NCBI GenBank assembly: GCA_963803735.1
Contig: CAWDNV010000013.1
Span: 310,001 to 374,000 of the forward strand
Source of the DNA: Palsa-189 sp963803735
Lineage (GTDB): Bacteria > Acidobacteriota > Terriglobia > Acidiferrales > UBA7541
Length of the DNA: 64,000 nt
Reading direction: 5' to 3'
The notes beneath the pieces are model-generated. The model saw nothing but the letters and a program-made list of their open reading frames with translations. It was not told the origin of the DNA and made no database searches. Position numbers and translations under genes: made by a program. How positions within the stretch are numbered: position 1 is the stretch's first letter; each line of letters begins with the position of its first letter. Shown here piece after piece: positions 9,483 through 18,513 of the stretch.

Positions 9483-9665
9483 GGTCCACTCCTCTGTAGG
9501 GTGTTCTGTCACCCCGAAGTGCACCACCCGGCCGTCGCTCATGCGATAGCACCACGAAGACGAACAGGACGCGGAAGGTCGCCGTCGGCACGGTGAAAAA
9601 ATCGATGGCCGCGTCTGCGTAAGATGATTCGTCAGGAAGGTTCGCCAAGTCTGGGAAGGCGGCTT
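9483..9665 (-). mobile_element. Integrase-type (rve) transposase remnant
   Basis: Three frames on the minus strand carry successive pieces of one transposase catalytic domain: PPSQTWRTFLTNHLTQT, then AIDFFTVPTATFRVLFVF with VVLSHERR, then GRVVHFGVTEHPTEEW. The DFFTVPT and HFGVTEHPT segments are characteristic of DDE integrase-core transposases. Both ends of the protein are missing and at least two frameshifts separate the pieces. It abuts the end of a broken glycosyltransferase gene, so it is either the insertion that disrupted the locus or later debris. Confidence 0.7.
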
Positions 9666-9689
9666 GCGCCGCCGAGGCAAATATTTCAA

Positions 9690-10391
9690 GGGGCACACAG
9701 CACCAAAAGTGATCGGCGCGACCGACGAGGTCCAGTCCGTATTTGACTCTGTTGGCTATCGCATCAATATCGGAATTCGGACTTGTTGTATTCCTGGTGC
9801 GAAAAGGATTCGAGTTTAAGCTTTATACCCGCGGGATCGGACATACATAAAAAATGCCAGCCAGCATTGGTGAGGACGGGCGTGCCATATTCGTGGTAGC
9901 GCCAAGCGCGTTCCCGAGCGGCGTCGGGAGTTGTCAGATGTCGCCGCCGGGTCACGATTGGGGCCATCCATTTTCGCTTGAGGTTCTTGCAGTTCAGTTT
10001 GTAGTAGAAATGGTCCAGTTCGAGTGCTGCCATGTCGCCGCTGAATGAACTAGGATTCCGGCCCGTGGGATTTCATCGACGTCTGAGATTACGATGAGGT
10101 CATGCGGACCGGCATTTTCAAGGGGGCGCAAGATGGCATTTCGTTGAAATCGTTCTATGTCCCAAGCTGACTCGTGGACTGACGGCATATCGTCGATCAC
10201 GACATGCCGAATCTTGGAGGAATGTTCTTCAAAGGCTTTTTGTTTTGCTCAAAAAACAGAGGCTTGGGCTTATTTGAGAAGGTTCGCGTTGACTCTACAA
10301 GAACGAACTGGTCAACGACATCTTTGAGTTCCTGCAACCGGAGTCTCAGTATCTTGAACTCGTTAAAAAACAAGAAACAGTCATAGATCAT
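9690..10391 (-). pseudogene. GT17 family glycosyltransferase, multiply frameshifted
   Basis: The gene begins with MIYDCFLFFNEFKILRLRLQ (ATG 10391), the hallmark start of the GT17 family (beta-1,4-mannosyl-glycoprotein N-acetylglucosaminyltransferase-like). The frame breaks in an A-run near 10235, resumes as HVVIDDMPSVHESAWDIERF with the metal-site-like ISDVDEIPRA, breaks again near 10035, and resumes as LELDHFYYKLNCKNLKRKW to SFSHQEYNKS. It breaks once more near 9775 and continues as DIDAIANRVKYGLDL with VGRADHFWCCVPLE. Nearly the whole family length is present, so decay is recent, or some indels are assembly errors. Its start overlaps the DUF2304 gene end by 4 bases. Confidence 0.8.
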
Positions 10392-10807
10392 GGCGTCGGA
10401 TCAGGAAAAGACATTTGAGACGCAGCGCTTTCGGGATTTGCGTTCGGCGAGCTCGTGGGTTTATCCGAATGACTCAATCGGGCAGAAAGAAGCGCAATCT
10501 GCTGCGTCAAGATTCTAGTCCGGTCGTTCAACTTGGAAACCCACGTGAATAGATTAATGATTAGCAGCGTAAGGCCCGAGATCGCCAGGAAAAACAGGGC
10601 GGACGGCGGGTAGGGAACTCCCACGAATTGCGCGACACGAAAAAGATAGGGATATCCAACAGAAGAGAGCAGGAGCAAAACGACAGAAATCCCTAACCAC
10701 AAGACTGCAAAACGCTCTCCAATCCTTCGCCGTCGAACCAAACCAAGTACGAACAAGAACAGAACAAGGGTCGTGCCAAAAACCAATATTTGGCCGTTCT
10801 CTTTCAT
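10388..10807 (-). CDS. DUF2304 membrane protein
   Basis: The 139-residue protein has three hydrophobic segments (ILVFGTTLVLFLFVLGLV, FAVLWLGISVVLLLLSSVGY and SALFFLAISGLTLLIINLFT), then a short helical tail. The spacing, and the RRRRIGERFAVLWL link between the first two segments, match the DUF2304 family, usually encoded next to a dolichol-phosphate-mannose-synthase-like GT2 gene, as here. It is thought to assist lipid-linked sugar formation; the mechanism is unknown. It sits 15 bases after the GT2 gene and overlaps the start of the GT17 pseudogene, so the three form one operon. Confidence 0.8.
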   Translation of the reverse strand: MKENGQILVFGTTLVLFLFVLGLVRRRRIGERFAVLWLGISVVLLLLSSVGYPYLFRVAQFVGVPYPPSALFFLAISGLTLLIINLFTWVSKLNDRTRILTQQIALLSARLSHSDKPTSSPNANPESAASQMSFPDPTP

Positions 10808-10822
10808 TGTATGCTCCTATCT

Positions 10823-11575
10823 CTATGTCAACGATGGACGACTTCGCAAAAGGCTCATGAAGATGGCAAGCGGTACTTTGATCATGTAGGAGATAGATTG
10901 AAGCATTCCTATGCTGGATCGTCCCGCTTGGCGGCCGGCCATTCGCACCGAGACCTCGGCAATCCGTAATCCCGCTCGATTTGCCATAAGGATAGCCTCC
11001 ACTTCCGGGTAGTCCTCGGCATATTCGTTGGCGAGCACACAAATTGCGCGCCGACTCAGGGCGCGAAAACCGGACGTGGCGTCCGTAACGGTAGTATGGC
11101 AGAGAACCGAAATAATCCAGGACAACAAACGAATTCCCATTCGTCGGCCAGCAGTCGACTGGTATCCTTCCCGTTCCCGAAACCTCGAGCCTATTACCAG
11201 ATCACATTCAGCTTCCTTCAGCACACGTAATAATTTCGGAATCTCGGCAGGGGGATGTTGTCCGTCGCCGTCAACCTGAAGCGCGATCTCATATCCATGT
11301 TGCTTAGCGTATTGCAGTCCTGTCTGCACGGCCCCACCGATTCCTAGATTACATGGCAGTGAAATCAACCGAACCGGAAGCGCCGAGGCTACTTGGGAAG
11401 TTCTATCAGTGGAGCCGTCATCTATAACAACCACGTCGTATTCGGGACATATTTGACGAAGTTCAGTTACCAAGCTCGGAAGACTCTCGGCCTCATTAAA
11501 AGACGGGACGATGACCAGCACTTTTTGCGGAGATTCTGATGTTCCTTGGTTAGGCATCAAAACTGCGTCCGTCAT
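10823..11575 (-). CDS. GT2 glycosyltransferase, polyprenyl-phosphate sugar synthase type
   Basis: From ATG 11575 the product is 250 residues: KVLVIVPSFNEAESL, then VVVIDDGSTDRTS and LQVDGDGQHPP (the DXD metal site), then GSRFREREGYQSTAGRRMG. This is the DPM1/YkoT-like group that transfers a sugar to polyprenyl phosphate. The longer frame to 11770 would overlap the upstream gene by 95 bases and adds a non-conserved leader, so I reject it. It probably supplies the lipid-linked sugar used by the 769-residue membrane protein upstream. Confidence 0.82.
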   Translation of the reverse strand: MTDAVLMPNQGTSESPQKVLVIVPSFNEAESLPSLVTELRQICPEYDVVVIDDGSTDRTSQVASALPVRLISLPCNLGIGGAVQTGLQYAKQHGYEIALQVDGDGQHPPAEIPKLLRVLKEAECDLVIGSRFREREGYQSTAGRRMGIRLLSWIISVLCHTTVTDATSGFRALSRRAICVLANEYAEDYPEVEAILMANRAGLRIAEVSVRMAGRQAGRSSIGMLQSISYMIKVPLAIFMSLLRSRPSLT

Positions 11576-11675
11576 TCGACTGATAGGCACAGAATTTCGG
11601 AAGAGTTTACAGCAAACTGTCTTCGCTATTGTGCCTTTAAATGTGGCTGAACTTCCATGGCTGAAAGTGCAAACG

Positions 11676-13985
11676 TCATTTCTCACACACGATTTCGTTA
11701 AAAGAAAAGTCGTCGAACCACACAGGGCCAGAGCCAGCCATGCTGCCGTAGACGTCCGCCCAGAAGGCATTGCTCGGGGCGGAAACAGCCATGCCGTGCT
11801 GCTCCCACCGCGAAGTCTCAGGTACGCCCCTGATTGCGATGTCCACAGTCTTATCTAAATTGACGTTAAGCCAATTGATTTGTAGGTGTGCGACACTAGT
11901 CTTATCCGTGCTTCTGCTGAAATTACTCAAGATGTATAACCGACCAGGTTGGATCGCAACTCGTTGGAAGAGGTAATCGTCTACCTTAGACGCGATAGCC
12001 GTGGTACCGCGGTGACTAAAGTGCGCAGAACTATCAACCTGAGGCTTCCCGATCAGCGTCCATTGCTCAACTTTGCCATTGGAAGTGTTCTCGAGACCTG
12101 AATTCTTAATAAGTTCGGGGCCAAACGCACACGACGGAGGGTCGTCAAGCACTTCAAATAGTAGGGTCCGTGGCGAGGCATTCACGAGTTTTAGATGATT
12201 AGCTATATTGGTCAAGAAGGACGAGCCGACGAACTGCTCTAGCGGAAACGAGTCCAAATCTAAAAGAAAGTATTGAGCCCCCAAATCCTTCAATACCGTG
12301 TAAAGAGCCTGGGGATCTGAATCTGCAGCCAAAACCTGAGTGTACCGAGCGGGCCCGAACCAATCTCCCATAAAGCGTCCATTGCTGAAATAAGCCATGT
12401 TGGAGCCCCCAAGCGCATACACTGAGTAATTCCTACCACCTCGGCGGTTGAGAAAATCGAAGCTCGCATAGCTTGGCAACTTCTCCGCGAGATAGTTGCG
12501 ACGATCTTCCCTTGTTATCGGAGGTCGTTGTTTTGGAAGGATGCCAGCAACACGCGGCCATGCCACACCGGCGAACGCCAACAGTGTAGCGGCCGTGACA
12601 GCCCCCATTCTTCCGCGTGTCATTAGCGGGGGCAGCCATGAGAAAAACCTGCCTAGGGCGATCGCGATAGCTAAGCTCAAAAGAGGAACTACCAACAAGA
12701 GATAACGGCCTACCTGAACGCTTGAAAACCAGAATAGTGTGTAAAGCGATACTACAAAAAGCAGTGCCCTCACATATATGTCACGTAGGGCCGCGAAAAG
12801 TGCCAGCGGCAACAGGAATAAATATATCGGGGAAAAAGGATCCCGGGCCTGATTAAATATTGCTCCATTAAATGCGAGGTTCCACGGTAGTAACAGGAGT
12901 GCACGAAGATTCTTGCCCATCCCATAGGAAAGCTGCTCTTGGAGCTGGCTAAGATAATCGGCCCGTGACCAAGGGCCATAGCCGAAAATGCCGCCGAAAT
13001 ATGGCCAGAAGGGATTCCCCGTATAGTACAAAGAGCGGAGATACCAGGGTGCCGCAATCGATCCCACTACAGCCGCAAACGCCACTACATCTTGCCACTT
13101 GCGCTGCCGAGCTGCGAAATAGCAAAGAAGCCCGAAGCAGCAGAGGATAGGAAAAAGGGCAAGGTACTTGGAAGCAGCCCCGTAACCAAACATGATAGCC
13201 GAGAGGATTAGCCAGCTGTTTGACCTTTCACTCAACCAATTGGAGAAAGCGTAAAATGCCAAAGTTGTGAAGAGCGTTAGGCCTATGTCAACGTAGGCGG
13301 AAGAGGCGAGCCATACGACCTGCGGATTAAACAGCCAAAGCCCTGAGGCCAGCAGCCCAACGGAGGGATTACTAATTCGACGGCCCCATGCGTAAACGCC
13401 GATCGCTACCAGAATTGCCATCAGACAGTGGACCATCTGGGCGGATAGATCATCCGACAACACGAGCATGGCGGAAAACAATAGTTCATTCAGTTGGGGG
13501 AATATTGGAAAGCGAAGATAAGGTGTATAAACTAGGGCGTGAGCTTGCGCGTAAATCTTGGCTGCAGCCAGATGATAACTAGTGGCATCTGGTTGCGTAG
13601 GAGGGTAAAGGGCCAAAAGAAACACTAGAAGCAAAAACGCCAGCGAGAACAGTCCTGCAGCGAATGCGCGCGCCTTATTGGATATCAGTTTCCCGCCCCT
13701 GATTATGTCACGCCCCTCAGTTTTCCAGACGGATTTACAGGCCAGTAGGATGGCGAAAGCGGAACCTACGAGTATTGCGCGATAAAGCAGATGAAGAAGC
13801 CCAAGTAGGAAAACCAGGTAACTAACGATTCCCAATCCTAGGCTCGTGCAGAAGACGAATTGCTCTCCTGCGCCGCGATAATTGACATGAGAGGCGAGTT
13901 TGCGTCCAATTCCGTAGCAGATGAGCGTAAAACCGCTGATAATGGCGTAGTGAGAGCAGAAAAAGAATGCGGTTTGGAAACTCAA
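11676..13985 (-). CDS. Membrane GT-C-like protein with C-terminal carbohydrate-binding-like domain
   Basis: A 769-residue protein starting at a TTG with AGGTAAGG upstream. Residues 1-460 contain about twelve hydrophobic segments with a GT-C-type loop (ALYPPTQPDATSYHLAAAK). A soluble region follows with an Arg/Tyr-rich stretch and DFLNRRGGRNYSVYALGG. The last 145 residues (ELIKNSGLENTSNGKVEQW to VWFDDFSFNEI) resemble a CBM4/9-like beta-sandwich. The enzyme probably transfers a lipid-linked sugar outside the membrane, with the beta-sandwich holding the acceptor glycan. It precedes the GT2-DUF2304 pair in the same direction. Confidence 0.7.
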   Translation of the reverse strand: MSFQTAFFFCSHYAIISGFTLICYGIGRKLASHVNYRGAGEQFVFCTSLGLGIVSYLVFLLGLLHLLYRAILVGSAFAILLACKSVWKTEGRDIIRGGKLISNKARAFAAGLFSLAFLLLVFLLALYPPTQPDATSYHLAAAKIYAQAHALVYTPYLRFPIFPQLNELLFSAMLVLSDDLSAQMVHCLMAILVAIGVYAWGRRISNPSVGLLASGLWLFNPQVVWLASSAYVDIGLTLFTTLAFYAFSNWLSERSNSWLILSAIMFGYGAASKYLALFPILCCFGLLCYFAARQRKWQDVVAFAAVVGSIAAPWYLRSLYYTGNPFWPYFGGIFGYGPWSRADYLSQLQEQLSYGMGKNLRALLLLPWNLAFNGAIFNQARDPFSPIYLFLLPLALFAALRDIYVRALLFVVSLYTLFWFSSVQVGRYLLLVVPLLSLAIAIALGRFFSWLPPLMTRGRMGAVTAATLLAFAGVAWPRVAGILPKQRPPITREDRRNYLAEKLPSYASFDFLNRRGGRNYSVYALGGSNMAYFSNGRFMGDWFGPARYTQVLAADSDPQALYTVLKDLGAQYFLLDLDSFPLEQFVGSSFLTNIANHLKLVNASPRTLLFEVLDDPPSCAFGPELIKNSGLENTSNGKVEQWTLIGKPQVDSSAHFSHRGTTAIASKVDDYLFQRVAIQPGRLYILSNFSRSTDKTSVAHLQINWLNVNLDKTVDIAIRGVPETSRWEQHGMAVSAPSNAFWADVYGSMAGSGPVWFDDFSFNEIVCEK

Positions 13986-14135
13986 ACCTTACCTGCGAAA
14001 AGTTCGGAGGGGCATAGGCGCCCGCTTGCCCGGGTTTGGTGTTTTCGCTGGCACCATACGTATTCCGTAAAACGGAGGTTCAGCAAGCTCTGACTCTTAC
14101 AAAACGTGCCTGGCACTAATCGATTTTCACGTATT

Positions 14136-14993
14136 TCACGTAGAAATGAGTTGAACATAACCGCCTTTGCACATCAGGAAAGAGTCCTGAACCGAAATTG
14201 CGCATTCCGGTATTGCCATTTGCAGCCGGCATACGGAGAAACCATACTGCTGGAGTCGATCGAGTAAATCGGAACCATAGACCCGATATACCAGCGTATG
14301 CTCCGCGTGGTACTGAGGTGGCTCCAGAAAGATGTCGTTATCGCCAGCCGGCTGCACAAAAATGCGGGTCTTCATGCCATGACCATAAGGCGCCTGGAGA
14401 ACAAAAATGCCGTTTGGCTTGAGTACTCGGAATAACTCGCGAAACGCCGCGTCATCAAGGCGGACGTGCTCAAATACATCTGAAGAAAGTACACAATCGA
14501 AGAAGTCCGGCGGGTAAGGCAACTTTTGGACGTCCGCATAGAACCGTGAATCCGCACCCGCAGCGATCTTTTCCGCATCAAAATGCGTGTTGTAGTAGTC
14601 AAACTTCTTCTCTAAAAGCCCAGGGTGCCCTCGATAGCCGGCAGTTTCGAAGATGCGAAAACCATGATTTTCGGGCCAGTCACTCAGGGGCGGTTTTCGA
14701 CCGATTGCGAGTCCGAGTACGTAGATGAGCTTTCGATCGCGGCTGCTGGATCCGCAGCCCGGACAAACGAGGCTCTCTCGCAGGTTTGTGCCCTCAGTCG
14801 GATCCGCGAAAATTCCGGTGGTGCCGCAAATGTTGCACACGGCGTCGACGCCTTTTTGTCTTATACTTGTCGTTCCGAGCCATGACAGAGACCGCCACCG
14901 CTTGATGATTTGCGAAACTCGCATGTTTACCAGTTCAGGAGCTGATTGTACCAAGTCGCGGTTACTCGATCTGATGAAGCTTAAACTGCCCAT
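14136..14993 (-). CDS. SAM-dependent methyltransferase with N-terminal zinc-ribbon-like motif
   Basis: From ATG 14993 the protein has 285 residues. CNICGTTGIF with VCPGCGSSSRDRKL form two CxxC pairs suggesting a zinc ribbon, as in some sugar methyltransferases. The methyltransferase part follows, with FRIFETAGYRGHPG in place of a classical motif I and DCVLSSDVFEHVRLDDAAFR as the post-I region. A HGMKTRIFVQPAGDND segment precedes the C-terminal strand. The frame continues upstream to 15098 but would overlap the previous gene by 68 bases. The acidobacterial-style glycan context suggests a sugar substrate. Confidence 0.7.
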   Translation of the reverse strand: MGSLSFIRSSNRDLVQSAPELVNMRVSQIIKRWRSLSWLGTTSIRQKGVDAVCNICGTTGIFADPTEGTNLRESLVCPGCGSSSRDRKLIYVLGLAIGRKPPLSDWPENHGFRIFETAGYRGHPGLLEKKFDYYNTHFDAEKIAAGADSRFYADVQKLPYPPDFFDCVLSSDVFEHVRLDDAAFRELFRVLKPNGIFVLQAPYGHGMKTRIFVQPAGDNDIFLEPPQYHAEHTLVYRVYGSDLLDRLQQYGFSVCRLQMAIPECAISVQDSFLMCKGGYVQLIST

Positions 14994-15030
14994 ACTGACA
15001 ACGCATCTCACCGAATAGGCTTTTCCAGGG

Positions 15031-16767
15031 TCATTTGTTTGACGAATGGACTTCCTCGAAACTGAGTACCTCAAAGACTGGCCGCCCGTGGCTGTCATCT
15101 ATGGTAGTGACGAGCTCTTTCTTGTGCTCGGGCTTGTCCGCAATCGCAGCTAACCTTGCGTTTACACCCTTGTAGGCCTCGAATGGTCTTGTATGGATGA
15201 CGATCAAGTGATCTTTGCTAGAAAGCATATTGTTTAGCGAGCTCTTGTCGGCTTCGTTCAACGATTCTTTGTTCAGGATGAAACACATCTCTTGGATTTT
15301 TAGAGTCCCGCGATCGAGCAAGCGGATTTGATTGAAAATCCCCCAATCGACCGTGTAAATATCATTAGAAGTTCGCGGGCGCAAGTACTCCACAAGCGGG
15401 GAAATAGCATCCGTCCATGCCCTCGTGGGCCCGTATGTTATAAATTCTTTCAAGTATTCATTCGTGACTAGGATGTTTGTGCCCGCCAGAAACGCAATTG
15501 TCACGGCTAAAACGATTGTTCCCGAACGAATTCGTTTGGATAATTCCGCAAAAGCCACGGCAATGAAGAATGTTGGTAGTGGCCACAGCAATACCACATG
15601 GTGTGCGCCGGTTCCTGCCCCTACGGTAACGGCCATTTGTGTCCACACTAGAGCCAAGAAAACGAGGGCGAACAACATGGGCTTGCGAGCCGGCGTCCTC
15701 CACAGGAACGGGAGCGCCAAGACTGCAGCAAGAAAAGCAAACTCTACGTGATTGTGATAGTGGTTTCCGGTAGTCCTATTTAGCCAAAGCGTGAACCGCT
15801 CGAATGCGGTTTTCGCTGGTCTCTCATTATTCGGATCCTGTGCCACCAAATAGCCAAAAAGCGCCGATCCATCGACCGTGCCGTTCAGTGCTGCCACCTT
15901 CGACTGAAAATTCTGAATGGAAAACTGTGTGTTGGTGCGGAAGGTTATTCCGTGTTGTTGGACGTTGTACCAGAGAAGCGGAAAGGCTCCGAGAGTGAAC
16001 AAAGTTCCAGCGATGATGAGACGTCGCCAATTGAGGAGTTTTTTCAACTCGCGCGGGAAAACAACCAGGGTGGCTAATGTCAGGCCGCCTAAGATCCAGG
16101 AGAACAGCGCCTTATCCCATAATCCGAGCCCAAAAAGAAAAAAACCTAGGCCCAACGCCTTTTCATTTCCAGATTGATGAAAGCGGATCAAGGCCAGCAT
16201 ACCCCCGACCATCAACAGATGCTGAAGGACGACTGGCCCCCAATCAAAGCAGCTTGTCATGAGAAAAATAGTGTCTGTGGCGAGCAAGATGACTCCCACG
16301 ATCGCGGCGCGGTTTCCGACGGACCATTTCAATAAAAGCCAGAAGAGCCCGATTGTGATCATTCCTCCGAAAAGCACCGGGAAACGGATCGACCGTACCG
16401 ACGGCGGCCAGATTCGAAAAATTGGCGCGTATAACCATGGTTTCAGCGATCCTAGATAGGTCATCTGCATCACGGGAATTTTCGTTCCAAGGATACCAAT
16501 TGAGCCCACCGCATACACTGGCTGATACAGAGGCTCCCCAACGATGGCTTCGTCGTCTTCTACCCCCGGATAGGGGATCAATACGCTGCCTAGGAGAAGA
16601 AAGAAGATACAACTCAGAACTAAGACAATACGATCCCGGAGGGATGATCGCGGCGCCAAAACGATCTTCTGTGATGAAGCCAATCGGTAGCAATCCTCGG
16701 GTTTCAAAGGCCTATCGCTTGTTAATTGCCTCGGCGATGCGCCAGCTCTGAAGGCCGTGAAAATCAA
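15031..16767 (-). CDS. Multi-membrane GT-C/PMT-like glycosyltransferase
   Basis: A 578-residue protein with about eleven hydrophobic segments from residue 46 and a periplasmic C-terminal domain of roughly 130 residues. The first loop holds PYPGVEDDEAIVGEPLYQPV, an acidic cluster placed like the catalytic Asp/Glu of PMT_2 (GT39/GT83-type) enzymes. It overlaps the end of hddA by 56 bases if the first ATG is used; a start a little downstream is possible. It is co-directional with the heptose genes, consistent with use of a lipid-linked heptose or another sugar, but the donor is not known. Confidence 0.68.
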   Translation of the reverse strand: MIFTAFRAGASPRQLTSDRPLKPEDCYRLASSQKIVLAPRSSLRDRIVLVLSCIFFLLLGSVLIPYPGVEDDEAIVGEPLYQPVYAVGSIGILGTKIPVMQMTYLGSLKPWLYAPIFRIWPPSVRSIRFPVLFGGMITIGLFWLLLKWSVGNRAAIVGVILLATDTIFLMTSCFDWGPVVLQHLLMVGGMLALIRFHQSGNEKALGLGFFLFGLGLWDKALFSWILGGLTLATLVVFPRELKKLLNWRRLIIAGTLFTLGAFPLLWYNVQQHGITFRTNTQFSIQNFQSKVAALNGTVDGSALFGYLVAQDPNNERPAKTAFERFTLWLNRTTGNHYHNHVEFAFLAAVLALPFLWRTPARKPMLFALVFLALVWTQMAVTVGAGTGAHHVVLLWPLPTFFIAVAFAELSKRIRSGTIVLAVTIAFLAGTNILVTNEYLKEFITYGPTRAWTDAISPLVEYLRPRTSNDIYTVDWGIFNQIRLLDRGTLKIQEMCFILNKESLNEADKSSLNNMLSSKDHLIVIHTRPFEAYKGVNARLAAIADKPEHKKELVTTIDDSHGRPVFEVLSFEEVHSSNK

Positions 16768-17743
16768 ACGCGAAATCGCTGATTGTGCAGCCCATCTTTT
16801 TCAGGGCCTCGGCAACCTGGTGTTTCTTTTCGAAGCAGCAATAGAACAACATGAAGCCTCCGCCGCCGGCGCCAGACAGTTTCCCTCCAATGGCACCGGC
16901 TTTGCGGCCTGCATCATAGATCTCGTCGATACGTGCATTTGAGATCTGCGGAGACATTTTCTTCTTGAACTCCCAGGCTTCGTGTAGCAATTCCCCAAAA
17001 TCCTGCAACTTACGCTGCAGGAGCAGATTTTTCATCTCGACTGCTAACGTCTTTTGGCGCCGGAGTGCTTCCATGTTTTCTTGATCGCCGCGCTCGTAGC
17101 GAGCCGTTTGATCCTCGATGATGTGCCCGGAGAGGCGCGTTCCACCTGTGAAGCATAGCAATAGGTTGTGCTCGAGTTCGTTGATCACGTCCTGGCTCAG
17201 CCGAAGGGGGTTTACGATGACCTGACCGCCTTGGAATTCCATGAAATTGCATCCACCGAACGTGGCGGCGTATTGGTCCTGCAGTCCGCCCTCAATGCCG
17301 ACCTCTTTGCGCTCGATGGTGTAGGCGAGATGTGCGATTTCATAGTCGGTTAGAGGCAGATTCTGGAACTCTTTCAGCAGACCGACCAACGTGACCATAA
17401 GGCTGGAAGAGGAACCGAGCCCCGACCCCGGAGGCGCATCGCTGCGCAGAAAGAGTTCGAAGCCGCCACCATTCTGCCCTTTGAGCTTCTTGATTGCCGC
17501 CTTCACCAAGTCGAGCTTGCCATCGTAGATAAGTTCCTCGCGAACCTCGTAATTAAGCGCGAGGCCGAAATCGACGGATTGGATGGAAATCTGATTGTCC
17601 TGAGTTGGGCGGAGCATACCGTAGGAGTACTTGTTAATGGTTGCGCTTAAAGCGCATCCTCCCTCACGCTCCGGGAACGGAGGGACATCGGTTCCGCCAC
17701 CCGCAAAACCGATGCGTAAAGGCGCCTTGGCTCGAATCAGCAT
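16712..17743 (-). CDS. hddA: D-glycero-alpha-D-manno-heptose 7-phosphate kinase (GHMP family)
   Basis: The 343-residue protein starts MLIRAKAPLRIGFAGGGTDV, carries the GHMP ATP loop PPGSGLGSSSSL at about residues 104-115 and the C-terminal GGKLSGAGGGGF motif. These features and the length match HddA, which phosphorylates C1 of D-glycero-alpha-D-manno-heptose 7-phosphate in the cytoplasm to give the 1,7-bisphosphate. It overlaps the end of hddC by 7 bases (ATGCTGA), indicating translational coupling. With gmhB at 25815-26477 it gives three of the steps to GDP-heptose. A fucose or other GHMP sugar kinase is a weaker alternative. Confidence 0.85.
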   Translation of the reverse strand: MLIRAKAPLRIGFAGGGTDVPPFPEREGGCALSATINKYSYGMLRPTQDNQISIQSVDFGLALNYEVREELIYDGKLDLVKAAIKKLKGQNGGGFELFLRSDAPPGSGLGSSSSLMVTLVGLLKEFQNLPLTDYEIAHLAYTIERKEVGIEGGLQDQYAATFGGCNFMEFQGGQVIVNPLRLSQDVINELEHNLLLCFTGGTRLSGHIIEDQTARYERGDQENMEALRRQKTLAVEMKNLLLQRKLQDFGELLHEAWEFKKKMSPQISNARIDEIYDAGRKAGAIGGKLSGAGGGGFMLFYCCFEKKHQVAEALKKMGCTISDFAFDFHGLQSWRIAEAINKR

Positions 17744-18513
17744 TTGCCCTCGTTGGCACTTTGAACTTCCAAAGCTTTTATCCAGTTTCCCGAGTCACTA
17801 ACAAGGCGTCTATACGCCTCGGGCACGCCAATATCAACAAAATATCCTTTGAGGCGCATAGCGTAAACTCCGCGAGGAATCAACGCCGGAAAAATTTCCT
17901 TTTCCAAAGAACAGGTCTTAGCGGATCCCTCTATCTCAAGAACTTTCCTTGAGAATACATATACGCCTCCATTAATCAAAGCAGTCCCGTCCGCTCGCTT
18001 TTCCAAGAACTCAGTCACCCGCTCGGAAGGATCGAGGCGGATAGAGCCAAAACGAGACGCGTTCTCCACTTCGACTGCTGCGATGCTGGATATGCCCTTT
18101 TTGTGCACGTGGAATTCTAACAACCGGCAAAGGTCAACCTGCAGCCATGAATCCCCGTTCAACACCACAAAGTAGGGATGACTTATGTGCTCCCCTGCCA
18201 ACCGAATTGCACCCCATGTACCCAACGGCTCGTTTTCTATGGAATACGTAAGCTTCAGTCCAAATGCATCGCCACGCCTAAAATGCTCCACAATCTGATC
18301 GGCGCGATAGCCCAGGCATAACACCACGCGCGTGAAGCCAGCGCGACCGAGCCATCTGATCAAATATTCCAAAAAAGGCTTCCCGGCGATGGGCGCCATC
18401 GGCTTGGGCATATCACCCAACGCCGGTCGGAGGCGGGTACCAAGCCCACCCAACAGGATCAAACACGGCACGTCGCGCCATTCCTCACGTGCGGGAGTGG
18501 TCACACTACGCAT
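17737..18513 (-). CDS. hddC: D-glycero-alpha-D-manno-heptose 1-phosphate guanylyltransferase
   Basis: From ATG 18513, overlapping the upstream methyltransferase by 8 bases, the product is 258 residues. The nucleotidyltransferase signature reads LLGGLGTRLRP near residue 20, followed by MPKPMAPIAGKPFLEYLI; the more usual first residue pair is LAGG, so LLGG is a mild variant. VVLNGDSWLQVDL carries the metal-binding Asp. Length and pairing with hddA identify HddC, which makes GDP-D-glycero-alpha-D-manno-heptose in the cytoplasm. Annotating it as a generic sugar nucleotidyltransferase would also be defensible. Confidence 0.82.
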   Translation of the reverse strand: MRSVTTPAREEWRDVPCLILLGGLGTRLRPALGDMPKPMAPIAGKPFLEYLIRWLGRAGFTRVVLCLGYRADQIVEHFRRGDAFGLKLTYSIENEPLGTWGAIRLAGEHISHPYFVVLNGDSWLQVDLCRLLEFHVHKKGISSIAAVEVENASRFGSIRLDPSERVTEFLEKRADGTALINGGVYVFSRKVLEIEGSAKTCSLEKEIFPALIPRGVYAMRLKGYFVDIGVPEAYRRLVSDSGNWIKALEVQSANEGKC

